Below are positions 16,297 through 26,294 of a stretch of DNA of 64,000 nucleotides, in pieces. Both the position numbers and the translations under genes were made by a program. The number at the start of each line of letters is the position of its first letter. The stretch's first letter is position 1. Source of the stretch: CAZNPH01 sp964574985 (lineage in GTDB: Bacteria > Bacteroidota > Bacteroidia > Bacteroidales > SM23-62); the NCBI GenBank assembly GCA_964574985.1, contig CAZNPH010000013.1:1-64000 (forward strand), given 5' to 3'. The notes under the pieces are model-generated. The model searched no databases. It was not told where the DNA came from and worked only from the letters and a program-made list of their open reading frames with translations.

Positions 16297-17718
16297 ATGA
16301 ATCAACATGCAATTTTCCGGGTGACCGGATTCCTGACGGCGGGCCTTATGACGGTATCCTGCACCGGGGACCGGACGGAACAGGCCCGGAACGGGGACCG
16401 TCCCAATATCATTTTCCTGCTGACCGACGATCAGCGCTGGGACGCACTGGGTTATGCAGGGAACGAAACCATCCGAACACCGGAAATGGACCGGCTGGCA
16501 AGGGAAGGAACCTTTTTCAGAAATGCATATGTCACCACCTCCATATGTGCGGTCAGCCGTGCATGCATTCTGAGCGGACAATATGCCAGGCGCCACGGCA
16601 TACACAACTTTGTCAAAGATTTTTCACCGGAGCAGTATGCACGGATCTACCCCGTGCTTTTAAGGGAATCGGGGTATTATACCGGGTTTATCGGAAAATA
16701 CGGGATCAACAACCGGGAGGAATCCATGCCAGGGGACCGGTTCGATTACTGGCGCGGATTCCCCGGGCAGAACCGTTATTGGCATAAGGACGACAAAGGG
16801 AACGATATCCACCTGACCCGGATCATGGGCAGCCAGGCCCTTGAATTCCTGGACCGGGCCCCTGAGAACACTCCTTTCTGCCTTTCGGTCAGCTTCAAGG
16901 CACCCCATGTGCAGGACGGGGACCCCAATCAGTTCCTGTATGATTCGGCCTATGAGGAACTCTATGAAGACGTTGTCATGCCCCTTCCCGAAACCCATGC
17001 CGGTCATTTCTGGGAATCCTGTCCTGAAATTTTCAGGACCAACCAGGGTGTGCTCAATGAATCCAGGCGCAGGTGGGAGATCCGGTTTTCCACACATGAA
17101 CTGCATCAGCATTCCGTCAAAGGTTATTACCGGCTGATCTACGGGGTGGACCGGGTGATCGGTGAGATCAGGGAAAAACTCGAAGAAAAGGGGCTGTCCG
17201 GGAATACGGTTTTCATACTGGCCGGGGACAACGGTTTTTTCCTGGCCGAACACGGCATGGCCGGCAAATGGTACGGCTATGAAGAATCCATCCGGGTGCC
17301 CCTGATCGTCTATGATCCTCGCCTGCCGGAAAAATACAGTGGACTTATCAGGGATGAGACCGTACTGAACATCGACATAGCCCCCACCATTCTTGAGATC
17401 GCCGGGGTCCCGCTCCCTGACAAAATGCAGGGCCGGAGCCTGGTGGCATTGTGCCGGAATGAAGATCCCGGGGACTGGAGGAAGGCTTTTTTCTACGAGC
17501 ATCTTTTTGAGCATCCCGCCATCCCCCGTTCGGAGGGTTATGTAGGGGAAAGATATAAACTGCTGAAATACCTGTTTGCCGACACCTCCTATTTCGAGCT
17601 TTACGACCTGGAAAAAGATCCATTTGAGATCGATGACAAAACCGACGACCCGGCATATGCCGGCATCCTGCAACAGATGAAAATCCGGCTGGATTCGATC
17701 CGGGAAGCTTCCAGATAA
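16297..17718 (+). CDS. Cys-type sulfatase, predicted lipoprotein
   Basis: A 473-residue sulfatase (arylsulfatase superfamily, class S1) that removes sulfate esters from glycans outside the cytoplasm. The start at ATG 16297 gives MNQHAIFRVTGFLTAGLMTV with lipobox VSC (Cys22). Metal ligands appear in LLTDDQRWD (Asp44, Asp45) and AGDNGFFLAEHG. The formylglycine site is Cys84 in ICAVSRACILSGQY; Val replaces the usual Pro or Ala, a variant seen in many Bacteroidota sulfatases. It needs an FGE or anSME partner for maturation, and none is seen in this window. The short 17719-17738 gap to the GH106 remnant suggests one operon aimed at a sulfated polysaccharide. Confidence 0.92.
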   Translation: MNQHAIFRVTGFLTAGLMTVSCTGDRTEQARNGDRPNIIFLLTDDQRWDALGYAGNETIRTPEMDRLAREGTFFRNAYVTTSICAVSRACILSGQYARRHGIHNFVKDFSPEQYARIYPVLLRESGYYTGFIGKYGINNREESMPGDRFDYWRGFPGQNRYWHKDDKGNDIHLTRIMGSQALEFLDRAPENTPFCLSVSFKAPHVQDGDPNQFLYDSAYEELYEDVVMPLPETHAGHFWESCPEIFRTNQGVLNESRRRWEIRFSTHELHQHSVKGYYRLIYGVDRVIGEIREKLEEKGLSGNTVFILAGDNGFFLAEHGMAGKWYGYEESIRVPLIVYDPRLPEKYSGLIRDETVLNIDIAPTILEIAGVPLPDKMQGRSLVALCRNEDPGDWRKAFFYEHLFEHPAIPRSEGYVGERYKLLKYLFADTSYFELYDLEKDPFEIDDKTDDPAYAGILQQMKIRLDSIREASR

Positions 17719-17738
17719 AAGACAAAAACACAAAGGCA

Positions 17739-20517
17739 TTGAAACGCAGGGAATTCATCAGGACCGGATCGGGCGCATTCATCACCGGCAGTCTCTTCCC
17801 GGCCATGCTGTCCGGATGCAAAACCGCAAATAATAGAAGTGCTTCAAACAGCCACTCCGCAAGCGAAGAAGATCTGTAACGGATATTCAAAGAACCTTCC
17901 AACAGGGCACGCCCGTGGATCCGCTGGTGGTGGTGCGGCAACCGGATCGAAAAAGAGGAGATTATCCGCCAGCTGGATGTATTCAAGGAAAAAGGCATTC
18001 CGGGAGCAACGGTTTATCCCATAGAATTCCCTGACCAGACGGATCCCCAGGGGATCCCGCCCAAAGACTGGCTGGGCGATGAATGGCTGGAGCTGCTCAA
18101 CACGGCAATTGAAGCCGCAAAGGAAAGGGGAATTACCCTGGACATCCTGGTCGGTTCGGGATGGCCCCCGGGAGGCATGTTCCTGAAAAAGGGTGAAATG
18201 TCAAAGATCGCACTTCCCGGGATTATGGAACTCAGGGGCCCGGAAAGTTTTTCCTTCACCCGTGATGAACTGACGGAAATGACCGGTATGGTCACACACA
18301 ATGAAAGGCATGCATATTCCCTGACCGACAACAAGGGGATTGAACCCCCGGATTATACCAGCATCATTGACATCAGGCTGGTACCGGCAAAAATGGAAAA
18401 CTTCAGTCAGGCCATCTCTTTAACGGAACAGTATGAAAACGGAAAACTTACGGTCGATGTCCCCGCGGGTAAATTTTTCCTGTATGTCATGGTGATCCGG
18501 GAAGGTTACAATACGGTATGCCGGGGGACCCACGGTGCAAACGGTCCGGTGTTGGATCACTACAACCGGAAAGCTGTGGAGGACTATTTCAACCGGATGT
18601 CGGAAAAGATCGGTTCTGCAACCGGAGGACCGCCGGGGAAGAGTTTCAGGGCCACTATGATGGACAGTCTGGAAGAAGAGGGAGCCAACTGGTGTACCGA
18701 CATGCCGGAAGAATTCAGGAAAAGAAGAGGATACGACCTGATGCCTTATCTGCCCTTTGTGCTGTTCAAACGGGAATTCATGGGCAACAGGGTAAAGGAA
18801 GATTACGGGGCAAATTTTTCAGAGGAACTGGATGAGATCATCCGCAGAGTTCGTTACGATATGATCATGACCCTGCAGGAGCTGTTTCATGAACGGTTCA
18901 TAAAAACATATACGGACTGGTGCACAAGGAACGGTCTGAAATCCAGGTACCAGGCGTACGGGCGCGGCCCGGTTCGCAGAAAAAAATATCATCAGCTGCG
19001 AGGCCATGACCAATCTCTGGTATGTGTTCTTCACCACCCCGGAACTGCTGAAGATCGCCAGTGACCATACCGCCATATCGGGCATCACCCACACCTTTCT
19101 CCATGGATACAGTTACAGTCCCCGGGAAGCCCCTTTCCCTGGATGGATCCGGTACGGGACATTGTTCAGCGAACGCAATACCTGGTGGAAATACCTGGAC
19201 GGTTTCCTGAAATACAATGCAAGGCTGTCAGCCCTGTTCCAGTCCGCTCAACCCCGGACAGGCATCGCCATCCTGCATCCCTTTTCCGATATCTGGAGCC
19301 GGTACGGACTGCAAAGGCAGCCGGTGCCCAGGGATATCCACCCGGAATACCAGTATACCCTCTGGGAAGCCATACACAAAAACGGGAACGGATGTGATTA
19401 CATCAGCGAGAACCTGATCAACGGATCGGAATTCCGGGACGGGAAGCTGATCTGCCACGGCCGCCAATACCATACCCTGATGCTGATGGAACAGGAAACC
19501 CTTGTCCCGGAAACGGCAACAAAACTGCTTGAATTTGCAGGGGAAGACGGCAGGATCCTGTTCACCGGAAGAGCCCCTTCCCGTTCCCCGGGTTTTGCCC
19601 ATGCCCCGGAAAACGACCGGACCGTGCGTGAGGCAATATCCGGTATTCTGAAAGAACACGCCGGCCGTTGCCGGATCATTCCCGCACCGGGGAAGGATGT
19701 GATCGGCTGGTTTGCCGGAATCCAAAAAGAACAACAACTGGAGCCATTTATCCGGATCAAAAATCCGGATGTAAACGTCAGCCATATCCACTATCAAAAA
19801 GACGGGAAGGACATCTTTTTCCTGGCCAATAAGCACAAAATCAGGAAAGTCACCCTGGAAGCCGTCTTCAACACCGGGGACAAAACTCCCTGGCTCTGGG
19901 ATCCGGAAACGGGCGAACGGAAGATCTTTCCGTACAATGGGAAAAAGAATGCATTGACCCTGCATTTTGAACCGGCCGGATCATTTCTGCTGGTCTTCGA
20001 ACCGGCCCCGGAATCCGCTTCGGAATCTGTTCCGGAACCGGCTCCGGGCATCGCCATGCCGGCCGGAAAACCGCCTTCTTCCATATTAATCCTGGATGGC
20101 AGCTGGGAACTTACCCTGATGCATATCAACGGTAACCGGGATCAATTGGTGTTGAATAAACTGACCAATTTCAGGGATCTGAAGGAACTAAGGTCATTTG
20201 CCGGGACAGCTGTTTATGAAAAGACATTTTCGGCCGAACATTCCGGAAAGACCGGCAAGATCGACCTGGGTCAGGTATACGGCATATCGGAAGTAGAACT
20301 GAATGGCAAAAACCTCGGCTTCAGATGGTACGGAAATCATATTTATTCCCTGAACGGTGCCCTGAATACAGGGAAAAACCGCATACGGGTATCGGTTACC
20401 ACCACCCTGGGCAATTACTGTCTTTCACTGAAGGACAATAAAGTGGCACAGAAATGGATCCGGGGCAGGAAGGTCCATCCGGCCGGATTGACAGGTCCGG
20501 TCCGGATCCTTGAATAA
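17739..20517 (+). pseudogene. GH106-like alpha-L-rhamnosidase, broken by a stop and a deletion
   Basis: The frame starts at TTG 17739 (KRREFIRTGSGAFITGSLFP, a Tat-like and lipobox-type leader ending LSGC) and meets TAA at 17877, followed in frame by RIFKEPSNRARPWIRWWWCG, the GH106 N-terminal signature. The catalytic barrel continues to SRYQAYG near 18960. A frame change and a loss of several dozen residues follow before NIISCEAMTNLWYVFFTTPE. The C-terminal part (to 20517) reads HGYSYSPREAPFPGWIRYGT and ends in a GH2-type sugar-binding jelly roll (LNGKNLGFRWYGNH). Intact members hydrolyse alpha-L-rhamnosides. Two separate lesions make a single sequencing error unlikely. Confidence 0.85.
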
Positions 20518-20522
20518 TCATT

Positions 20523-21268
20523 TTGCTGATCCGGCTTTTGCCTGTGATCCTCTTCATGAGCATTCATGTTGCATCCGCCCAGAAGATCACCGTGGACCGG
20601 AACAAACCCGGACGCAGGGAATGGTTCAGTTCCCTGGGATTCGGTATCTTCATCCACTGGGCGCCGGATGTACAACTGGGAGCGATCATCAGCCACAACG
20701 TTGCCGCCTCATCGCAGGATTACCAAAATTGATACTTCAATGAAATGCCGGATTCTTTCGATCCCAAACAGTTCGACCCGCAGGTGTGGGCCAGACTGGC
20801 CGCCATGGCGGGAATGAAATACGTGGTGTTCACCGCCAGGCACCACAGCGGTTTCTGCATGTGGGATACCTAAACGGTCGAATTCAAGATCACCAACACA
20901 CCCTATGGAAAAGACATTCTGGCGGAGATCCCGGAAGCATTCAGGAATGAGGGCATTGCCACCGGACTGTATTTTTCTCCCGATGATTTTTACCTGAGTC
21001 ACATGCAGGGATTGCCGCCCAGCCGGAACAACCCGGCAACGGAATGCCCCAATAACGAGGAGATCTGGGAAACGGACAAAAAACAGCTCAGGGGACTGCT
21101 GACCAGTTACGGAAAGATCGACATCCTGTTCCTGGATGAAAAGCACGACTGGGTAAACAGCATGGTGGCAGATTACTGCTGGGACATCGATCCGGATCTG
21201 ATGATCACCCGCGGCGGGATGGAAACTCCCGAACGTTGCAGAAAAATGGGGGTTTGCCGGCCGCGAGT
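20523..21268 (+). pseudogene. GH29-like alpha-L-fucosidase remnant with two in-frame stops
   Basis: Begins MLIRLLPVILFMSIHVASAQ (signal peptide), then GRREWFSSLGFGIFIHWAPD, the GH29 N-terminus. TGA at 20730-20732 interrupts SSQDYQN/YFNEMPDSFDPKQF; TAA near 20871 interrupts FCMWDT/TVEFKITNTPYG. Both flanks are in the same frame, so these are base substitutions rather than indels. MKYVVFTARHHSGFCMWDT is the family's substrate-binding motif, and YGKIDILFLDEKHDW holds the nucleophile loop, where the usual Asp would be in LFLDE. Sequence resembling GH29 ends at GGMETPER near 21240, so the 3' half is gone. It follows the GH106 remnant by 5 bp. Confidence 0.85.
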
Positions 21269-23239
21269 TCACCTGATGACAAAACGGCTCTTTGAAACAG
21301 ATTGGCTGTTCCGTATTTCGATGATGTACAGGCCCGGAGGAAAGGCCGAAATATCCACGGTGGCCGGTCCGCTGTCGACGGGCATTTTCTCCGTGCACAA
21401 CCTGCCCTGCAGGTCGAATATCCGCAAACGGCCGTTGGAATGGCCGGGGCAGAAAACCCGGATCTTTTGGTTCGCGGGATTGGGAAATACCCGCAACCCG
21501 CCATCCTCCTGATCTTCCCGGATACCCACCGGAAATCCGGCTTCCTGGTGGACAAGAATGGTGTCAGCAGGAACTCCCGTTCCCCTGACCACCATAAAAA
21601 ACCTTCTGACATCATCCACGTAATTGTCCCTGGCGGTGACCATAATGCATGCGTTCCCGGAAGAACTGACCGTATCAACCCTCAGCCAGTCCGCCTGATT
21701 TTCAATCTCCCAGAAGGTATTGGATACGATACGGAACATTTTGGTCTCTTTCCGGTGGCTGAAGAAAATGGAATCGGTATCTGTCCGCATCCGGAATGCT
21801 GTTTCCCTGTCCCAATATGGCCGGTACACCCTGATGCTGTCGAAAGGCACCTTGCCCTTTTTGACCAGGGTCAGTGTATGGCAGGTATTGGGGATCCCCT
21901 GGAAAAGAGTGAACCGGTGCTCAGTGGCATCACCGCTGATATCGCCGGGGAGGAAGGCATCGGTGGCGATCTTGTAAATCTGCCATTTCACCTGGTCCCC
22001 TTCGTGGGTTTCCGTGTCCGTCACATCAAAGGACCTCTGCACATGCCAGTCACCTTCGGTAACGGCTCCCCCTTCAATGATCACCCGCCGCGAATCCGAT
22101 ATGAAATCTTCGCTTTTGGTTCCCGCCCCGTCATATCCGGTCAGCGAGCCGCTGACCTCAAAATCGAAATCTTTCATGGAATCAGCCATGCTGGTATAGG
22201 TAAGGGTCCATTCCTCCTCCAGCCAGGGGGTATCATGCCCCACCCTGACCATGGATCCCAGGTTCCAGGGCCAGTAATCGTTTGCATCATTATATGGCCT
22301 GCTCATGTATGCCGTTCCCTGGTATCGGGAGGGCTTGTGTCCGTCCAGGAAAACATATACCGAATCGCCTGCATCATATCCCGACCCGGTCAGCAGGAGG
22401 TCCACCCGGTTCCCGGAAAAAGGAAGCACCAAAGTGTCACCGGCAAAATCCACATCCTCCCCGAGCCGGTATACCGTTACCACCCCGAAGGTATCCCTGG
22501 GAAAATCCGGATCATAAACCAGCCAGGGCTTGATCAGTTCGGCCATCAGGTAATTGCCGTGTTCGTTCAGATGCACACCGTCACGAAGAAGATCCGAAGG
22601 CTGGAGTGTATTCACATCCAGGTACGCCTTCCAGGGATCGCGGATATTGATCAGTTCGCATCCGTATTTTTCGGCATAGGAGGGAAGATATTCATAGGAC
22701 ATTTGATCGCTCCACCAGTTATCGCCGGTATAATGGTCGGTCTGTATGCCCACCTCCGCCGCCGTGTGGCTTTTGATGTGCCGGATGATGGTATCGTAAT
22801 ACCGGTGGTCCCCGTATACATGGAACAGCACCAGATCGGGATAGAAGGATTCCACATCCATCCTTACCGTCTTGTACAGAAGCTGGGAAGCAAAGCCGCC
22901 GATGGCCCGGTTCTCCATAATGATGTTCGCATGTGGAAAGCGTTCCTCCAGGTCATTTTTCACTTCCAGCCACCAATCCTGTTCACTGATGGATTGCCCG
23001 TATACCAGGATGCGGACAGTATTTTGTTTTTCCGGAGTGCCGGATGCCAGCAGGTTCATGGCCCTGGAAAGCATCCGCCCCCGGACCACCGAATCGGATA
23101 TTTCCGGTTGGGGATATTCCTGTGCCCCCGCCGGCCGGGACAGGGGCACGATCAGGAATCCTGCAAACAACCAAAACAGCAACAGGATTTTACATAATTT
23201 AAGGAAAGGAAGGTCAATGGAAAAAACAAACAAGGTCAT
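21269..23239 (-). CDS. SGNH-hydrolase/esterase with BACON-like and T9SS sorting domains
   Basis: A 656-residue secreted protein. An N-terminal hydrophobic leader is followed by a catalytic SGNH domain: ILVYGQSISEQDWW (Ser83, with GQS instead of GDS), NRAIGG (110-115), HVYGDH (Asp144) and RDGVHLNEHGN (Asp220/His223). A beta-sandwich follows (about 255-470), then a BACON-like segment (about 500-570, NTFWEIENQADWLRVDTVSS) and a T9SS sorting domain (LRVFPNPANQKIRVFC ... KSRFVIR). It probably removes acyl groups from a polysaccharide. The start ATG 23239 overlaps the GH28 stop by 4 bp (ATGA), which supports this start and an operon. The 3' end abuts the GH29 remnant. Confidence 0.85.
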   Translation of the reverse strand: MTLFVFSIDLPFLKLCKILLLFWLFAGFLIVPLSRPAGAQEYPQPEISDSVVRGRMLSRAMNLLASGTPEKQNTVRILVYGQSISEQDWWLEVKNDLEERFPHANIIMENRAIGGFASQLLYKTVRMDVESFYPDLVLFHVYGDHRYYDTIIRHIKSHTAAEVGIQTDHYTGDNWWSDQMSYEYLPSYAEKYGCELINIRDPWKAYLDVNTLQPSDLLRDGVHLNEHGNYLMAELIKPWLVYDPDFPRDTFGVVTVYRLGEDVDFAGDTLVLPFSGNRVDLLLTGSGYDAGDSVYVFLDGHKPSRYQGTAYMSRPYNDANDYWPWNLGSMVRVGHDTPWLEEEWTLTYTSMADSMKDFDFEVSGSLTGYDGAGTKSEDFISDSRRVIIEGGAVTEGDWHVQRSFDVTDTETHEGDQVKWQIYKIATDAFLPGDISGDATEHRFTLFQGIPNTCHTLTLVKKGKVPFDSIRVYRPYWDRETAFRMRTDTDSIFFSHRKETKMFRIVSNTFWEIENQADWLRVDTVSSSGNACIMVTARDNYVDDVRRFFMVVRGTGVPADTILVHQEAGFPVGIREDQEDGGLRVFPNPANQKIRVFCPGHSNGRLRIFDLQGRLCTEKMPVDSGPATVDISAFPPGLYIIEIRNSQSVSKSRFVIR

Positions 23240-24693
23240 TTGATTTCAATATTCCGTGCATTTTCAATATATAATTTGGCATCTCCCAGACTGGTGATCT
23301 TTTTGCCGTGCACGATCAGATCCTCAATGACAATGTCTTCCACCTGGTGATCCCGGTCCCATCCGTAGATGATGGAAAAGGGGAAGATCCCGTCCACCAC
23401 CTGTATGTTCCGGAAGGTCACATCCCGGATATGGCCCCGGTTTCCGGCATGTTCCTTTCTTTCCCGGGGGGTCAGGTAAAGCACACCGTCCCAGGCTCCG
23501 TGCAGATAACGGCGGTCCCTTTCTTCCGGGTCATCCGGCCGGTCAAGGCTGTATCTTCCGTAAAAAATATCCAGGTCGATCAGTTTCTGGCGTGCATCCT
23601 CCACGCGGATGTCCTCGAACAGGATCTTTTCCACAGTGGAAACATCCCCGTTGTGGATGCTGAGCACTGCGCCGTCCTCCACATGGATCATGTCACAATC
23701 CCTGAAAGTGACTTTCCGCACATAATCCGACCGCAGCTCAAACCCGATCTCCAGTCCGTTCCCCCATGCCCCGTTCCAGAATACACAATCATGCACATCG
23801 ATGTTCTCCGCCCCTTCCGAACCCGGGTAATCCCATGCGGTTTTCACCGCGATGCAATCGTCCCTGGTGCGGATGAAACAATGGCTGACTTCCACGTTCC
23901 TGCTCCTGACAATGTCGATCCCGTCATCGCTGCCATTATCACTGATTATGCGCACGTTCCTTATGGTCACCCGGTTGCAGTGAATGGGCACGATCTGCCA
24001 CGTATGGCTGTCTTCCAGGATGATGTCTTCTATTTGTATTTTCCGGCAATCCTGAAATTCAACGAAGCGGGTCCCTGATTCCCTGCGTAACCGGCTGTTA
24101 TCGGATCCGTCAAGGATCCCCCTTCCGCATACCCGGATCTTCGAAGCATTTTTTGCATGTATGATGCCGTGGACAACCGCGCCCCCTTCGATATACACCG
24201 TTTGTCCGGAACCCACCTCGATGAGTCCGGGTTCATGCATCTTTCCCCCTTCAAACCAGATCACATCCGGGTCGTCCCTGTCGGGCCGGTCTTCTTCCGG
24301 GGAATTGCTGAACAGGAAAAGGGGACGATTGGAAAACTCACCGTTCAGTTCAATGCTCAGGTTGCAAGGTTCGTCCAGGGTAAAACGGATCGTGCTGTCC
24401 CTGAATATGGGCTTGATGTTCATGCTAACGGGCCGGACATCCACCCATTTGACATCCCTGTTTGCCCTTATGGTAACTTCCGCCGTACCGGTAAAATCGA
24501 AAACGGCATAGGAAACAATGGGGGAATCATACACAAAAACTTCCCTGCCATTGACCCGGATCTCATATGCCCTTGAGGGTTTGATCCCCGGTGGCGGATC
24601 GAAGGTGATCACTTCGGAAGCGGTTGCCGTAAGGGAAAAAAGAAGCGATCCGGCCAACAGCATTAATGTTTGTATGATTCTCATATTATTCAA
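23236..24693 (-). CDS. GH28-like polygalacturonase/glycosidase, beta-helix
   Basis: A 485-residue exported enzyme with a signal peptide (MRIIQTLMLLAGSLLFSLTA). Residues about 30-125 form a beta-sandwich, and 140-485 a right-handed beta-helix of the pectinase type. Catalytic-type aspartates appear in NGSDDGIDIV (Asp256/257, Asp260) and TRDDCIAVK (Asp278/279), matching the three-Asp arrangement of GH28; GNGLEIGFELRS corresponds to the strand after the active site. Targets of the family are galacturonan or related uronic-acid polymers. It is co-transcribed with the SGNH esterase. The pairing suggests removal of acyl groups and cleavage of a pectin-like or marine uronan chain. Confidence 0.85.
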   Translation of the reverse strand: MNNMRIIQTLMLLAGSLLFSLTATASEVITFDPPPGIKPSRAYEIRVNGREVFVYDSPIVSYAVFDFTGTAEVTIRANRDVKWVDVRPVSMNIKPIFRDSTIRFTLDEPCNLSIELNGEFSNRPLFLFSNSPEEDRPDRDDPDVIWFEGGKMHEPGLIEVGSGQTVYIEGGAVVHGIIHAKNASKIRVCGRGILDGSDNSRLRRESGTRFVEFQDCRKIQIEDIILEDSHTWQIVPIHCNRVTIRNVRIISDNGSDDGIDIVRSRNVEVSHCFIRTRDDCIAVKTAWDYPGSEGAENIDVHDCVFWNGAWGNGLEIGFELRSDYVRKVTFRDCDMIHVEDGAVLSIHNGDVSTVEKILFEDIRVEDARQKLIDLDIFYGRYSLDRPDDPEERDRRYLHGAWDGVLYLTPRERKEHAGNRGHIRDVTFRNIQVVDGIFPFSIIYGWDRDHQVEDIVIEDLIVHGKKITSLGDAKLYIENARNIEIK

Positions 24694-24718
24694 TTTAAAG
24701 AGTGCTTCTGTATTTCAG

Positions 24719-24753
24719 AAAAAAACCGCAATAAGCCCCGGCCTACTGCGGTC
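24719..24753 (-). terminator. Rho-independent terminator after floA
   Basis: ACCGCA (24725-24730) and TGCGGT (24747-24752) form a stem around a 16-nt GC-rich loop. On the minus strand it is followed by a run of seven T. It lies 35 bp past the floA stop codon and 26 bp before the GH28 start codon. Confidence 0.65.
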
Positions 24754-24786
24754 AATTATCTCATACATACACCATAGCCCGGAGGA

Positions 24787-25767
24787 CTATTTTTTCTTCT
24801 TTTCTTCTCCTCCTTTGGAAAAAGTATCCCTCATATCCGTATCGGCCTTGATGTTCTGCATCCGGTAATAATCCATTACGCCCAGGTTGCCGGATCTGAA
24901 TGCGTCGGCCATGGCCAGCGGGACTTCCACTTCGGCTTCGATCACCTTGGCCCTGGCTTCCTGGGCCTTGGCTTTCATTTCCTGTTCCTGTGCCACCGCC
25001 ATGGCCCTTCTTTCTTCGGCTTTGGCCTGGGCTATGTTCTTGTCTGCATTAGCCTGGTCCATCTGAAGTTCCGCGCCGATGTTTTTCCCGATATCCACAT
25101 CAGCGATGTCAATGGACAGGATCTCAAAAGCAGTTCCTGCATCCAGCCCTTTTTCAAGGACCAGCTTGGAGATCGAATCCGGATTCTCCAGAACAGCCTT
25201 GTGGCTATCGGCGGAACCGATGGAGGAAACGATGCCTTCCCCGACCCGGGCGAGGATGGTTTCCTCACCTGCACCTCCGACCAGTTGCTTGATATTCGCA
25301 CGAACGGTTACCCGGGCCTTGGCCTCCAGCTGGATCCCGTCCTTGGCCACGGCGGTTACCGGAGGGGTATCGATCACCTTGGGATTGACCGACATCTGTA
25401 CCGCTTCTAAGACATCCCTCCCGGCCAGGTCAATGGCCGTAGCCATTTGAAAAGGCAGGTCGATGTTTGCCTTGCTGGCAGAAACCAGGGCATGGACCAC
25501 TTTTTCAACCCGCCCGCCTGCAAGATAATGGGCTTCCAGGTCATTCCTCATTATTTTCAGGCCCGCCTTGGTGCCTTCGATCATGGCCCGGACGATCACC
25601 ATTGGAGGTACTTTTCTCCAGCGCATCAGGATCAGTTGCAAAAGGGAAATCCGCACGCCGGAAACCAATGCGGAAAACCACAGGCCGATGGGCACAAAGT
25701 ACAGAATTATCCACAGGCCGATGATCACCGCGATGATGATAACAATATAGAAACCGATTCCTTCCAT
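24787..25767 (-). CDS. floA: Flotillin-like protein FloA
   Basis: A 326-residue membrane-microdomain scaffold protein. The N-terminal hairpin segments (about 5-25 and 29-48) anchor it, and the following SPFH-like domain includes VIDTPPVTAVAKDGIQLEAK and GGAGEETILARVGEGIVSSI. The C-terminal half is Ala/Glu/Lys-rich coiled coil (KNIAQAKAEERRAMAVAQEQ and EMKAKAQEARAKVIEAEVEV), followed by LAMADAFRSGNLGVMDYYRM. The length is usual for the family. It is directly downstream of an NfeD-like gene, the standard partner; the pair affects membrane fluidity and the organisation of signalling and cell-wall proteins. Confidence 0.95.
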   Translation of the reverse strand: MEGIGFYIVIIIAVIIGLWIILYFVPIGLWFSALVSGVRISLLQLILMRWRKVPPMVIVRAMIEGTKAGLKIMRNDLEAHYLAGGRVEKVVHALVSASKANIDLPFQMATAIDLAGRDVLEAVQMSVNPKVIDTPPVTAVAKDGIQLEAKARVTVRANIKQLVGGAGEETILARVGEGIVSSIGSADSHKAVLENPDSISKLVLEKGLDAGTAFEILSIDIADVDIGKNIGAELQMDQANADKNIAQAKAEERRAMAVAQEQEMKAKAQEARAKVIEAEVEVPLAMADAFRSGNLGVMDYYRMQNIKADTDMRDTFSKGGEEKKKK

Positions 25768-25800
25768 AATTGATCTTTTATATTAAGGTTTATAAATAAC

Positions 25801-26283
25801 TCATGTTTCTTCGCTCTCCAATGGTTTTACAACTATCTGGGTTGTGAGGACCTTGATCACGGTAACTTTTTTGTTCTGGTCAACAAAACCCGCCATGGAT
25901 TTTGCTTCGACCAGGATGTCATTGACCATCACCCTGCCCACGGGATTGAGCCGTGTTACCGTCTCTCCCGTATCTCCCACCTTGATCCGCCCGTTTTCCA
26001 ATCCGTAAGTCACTTTGCCCTGCACTTCGGACCCCAGCATCAGCTTTTTCCATGTATCCGAACGAAAAGCAACGACCAGGGTCACCAGAATGACCAGAAA
26101 AGCACCCAGCAAGGTCAGATTCCCTGTGGTCGATCCATGGGTCTTGTAGGCAAAATAAATGGATACGCCCACCAGGATCGCCCCTCCGATCCCCGCGATG
26201 GTTACGCCCGGGATCAAAAAGAATTCAACGATGAACAGGAAAATCCCGAACAAAATAAGCAGTATGATCAAAAAGACGGACAT
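25801..26283 (-). CDS. NfeD-like membrane protein (OB-fold domain)
   Basis: A 160-residue protein with about three membrane helices (5-25, 28-47, 56-73) and a C-terminal soluble OB-fold (about 85-155: LGSEVQGKVTYGLENGRIKV, NDILVEAKSMAGFVDQNKKV, VIKVLTTQIVVKPL). This is the short form of NfeD without the protease domain. It precedes floA by 33 bp in the same direction and probably forms an operon with it; the partners are thought to assemble together. Confidence 0.9.
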   Translation of the reverse strand: MSVFLIILLILFGIFLFIVEFFLIPGVTIAGIGGAILVGVSIYFAYKTHGSTTGNLTLLGAFLVILVTLVVAFRSDTWKKLMLGSEVQGKVTYGLENGRIKVGDTGETVTRLNPVGRVMVNDILVEAKSMAGFVDQNKKVTVIKVLTTQIVVKPLESEET

Positions 26284-26294
26284 ACCGGTTTGGC

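Noticed and set aside
17877..17879. In-frame TAA in the GH106 gene as possible recoding
   Set aside because: There is no recoding signal, and the same gene has a deletion and frame change downstream, so decay is simpler.
20730..20732. TGA in GH29 as a selenocysteine codon
   Set aside because: The position is not a family cysteine, and a TAA follows nearby in the same frame.
21302..23197. A 631-codon plus-strand open frame opposite the SGNH esterase gene
   Set aside because: It is the antisense of a well supported gene with signal peptide, catalytic motifs and sorting domain; its composition (Pro/His/Gly-rich) is typical of a shadow.
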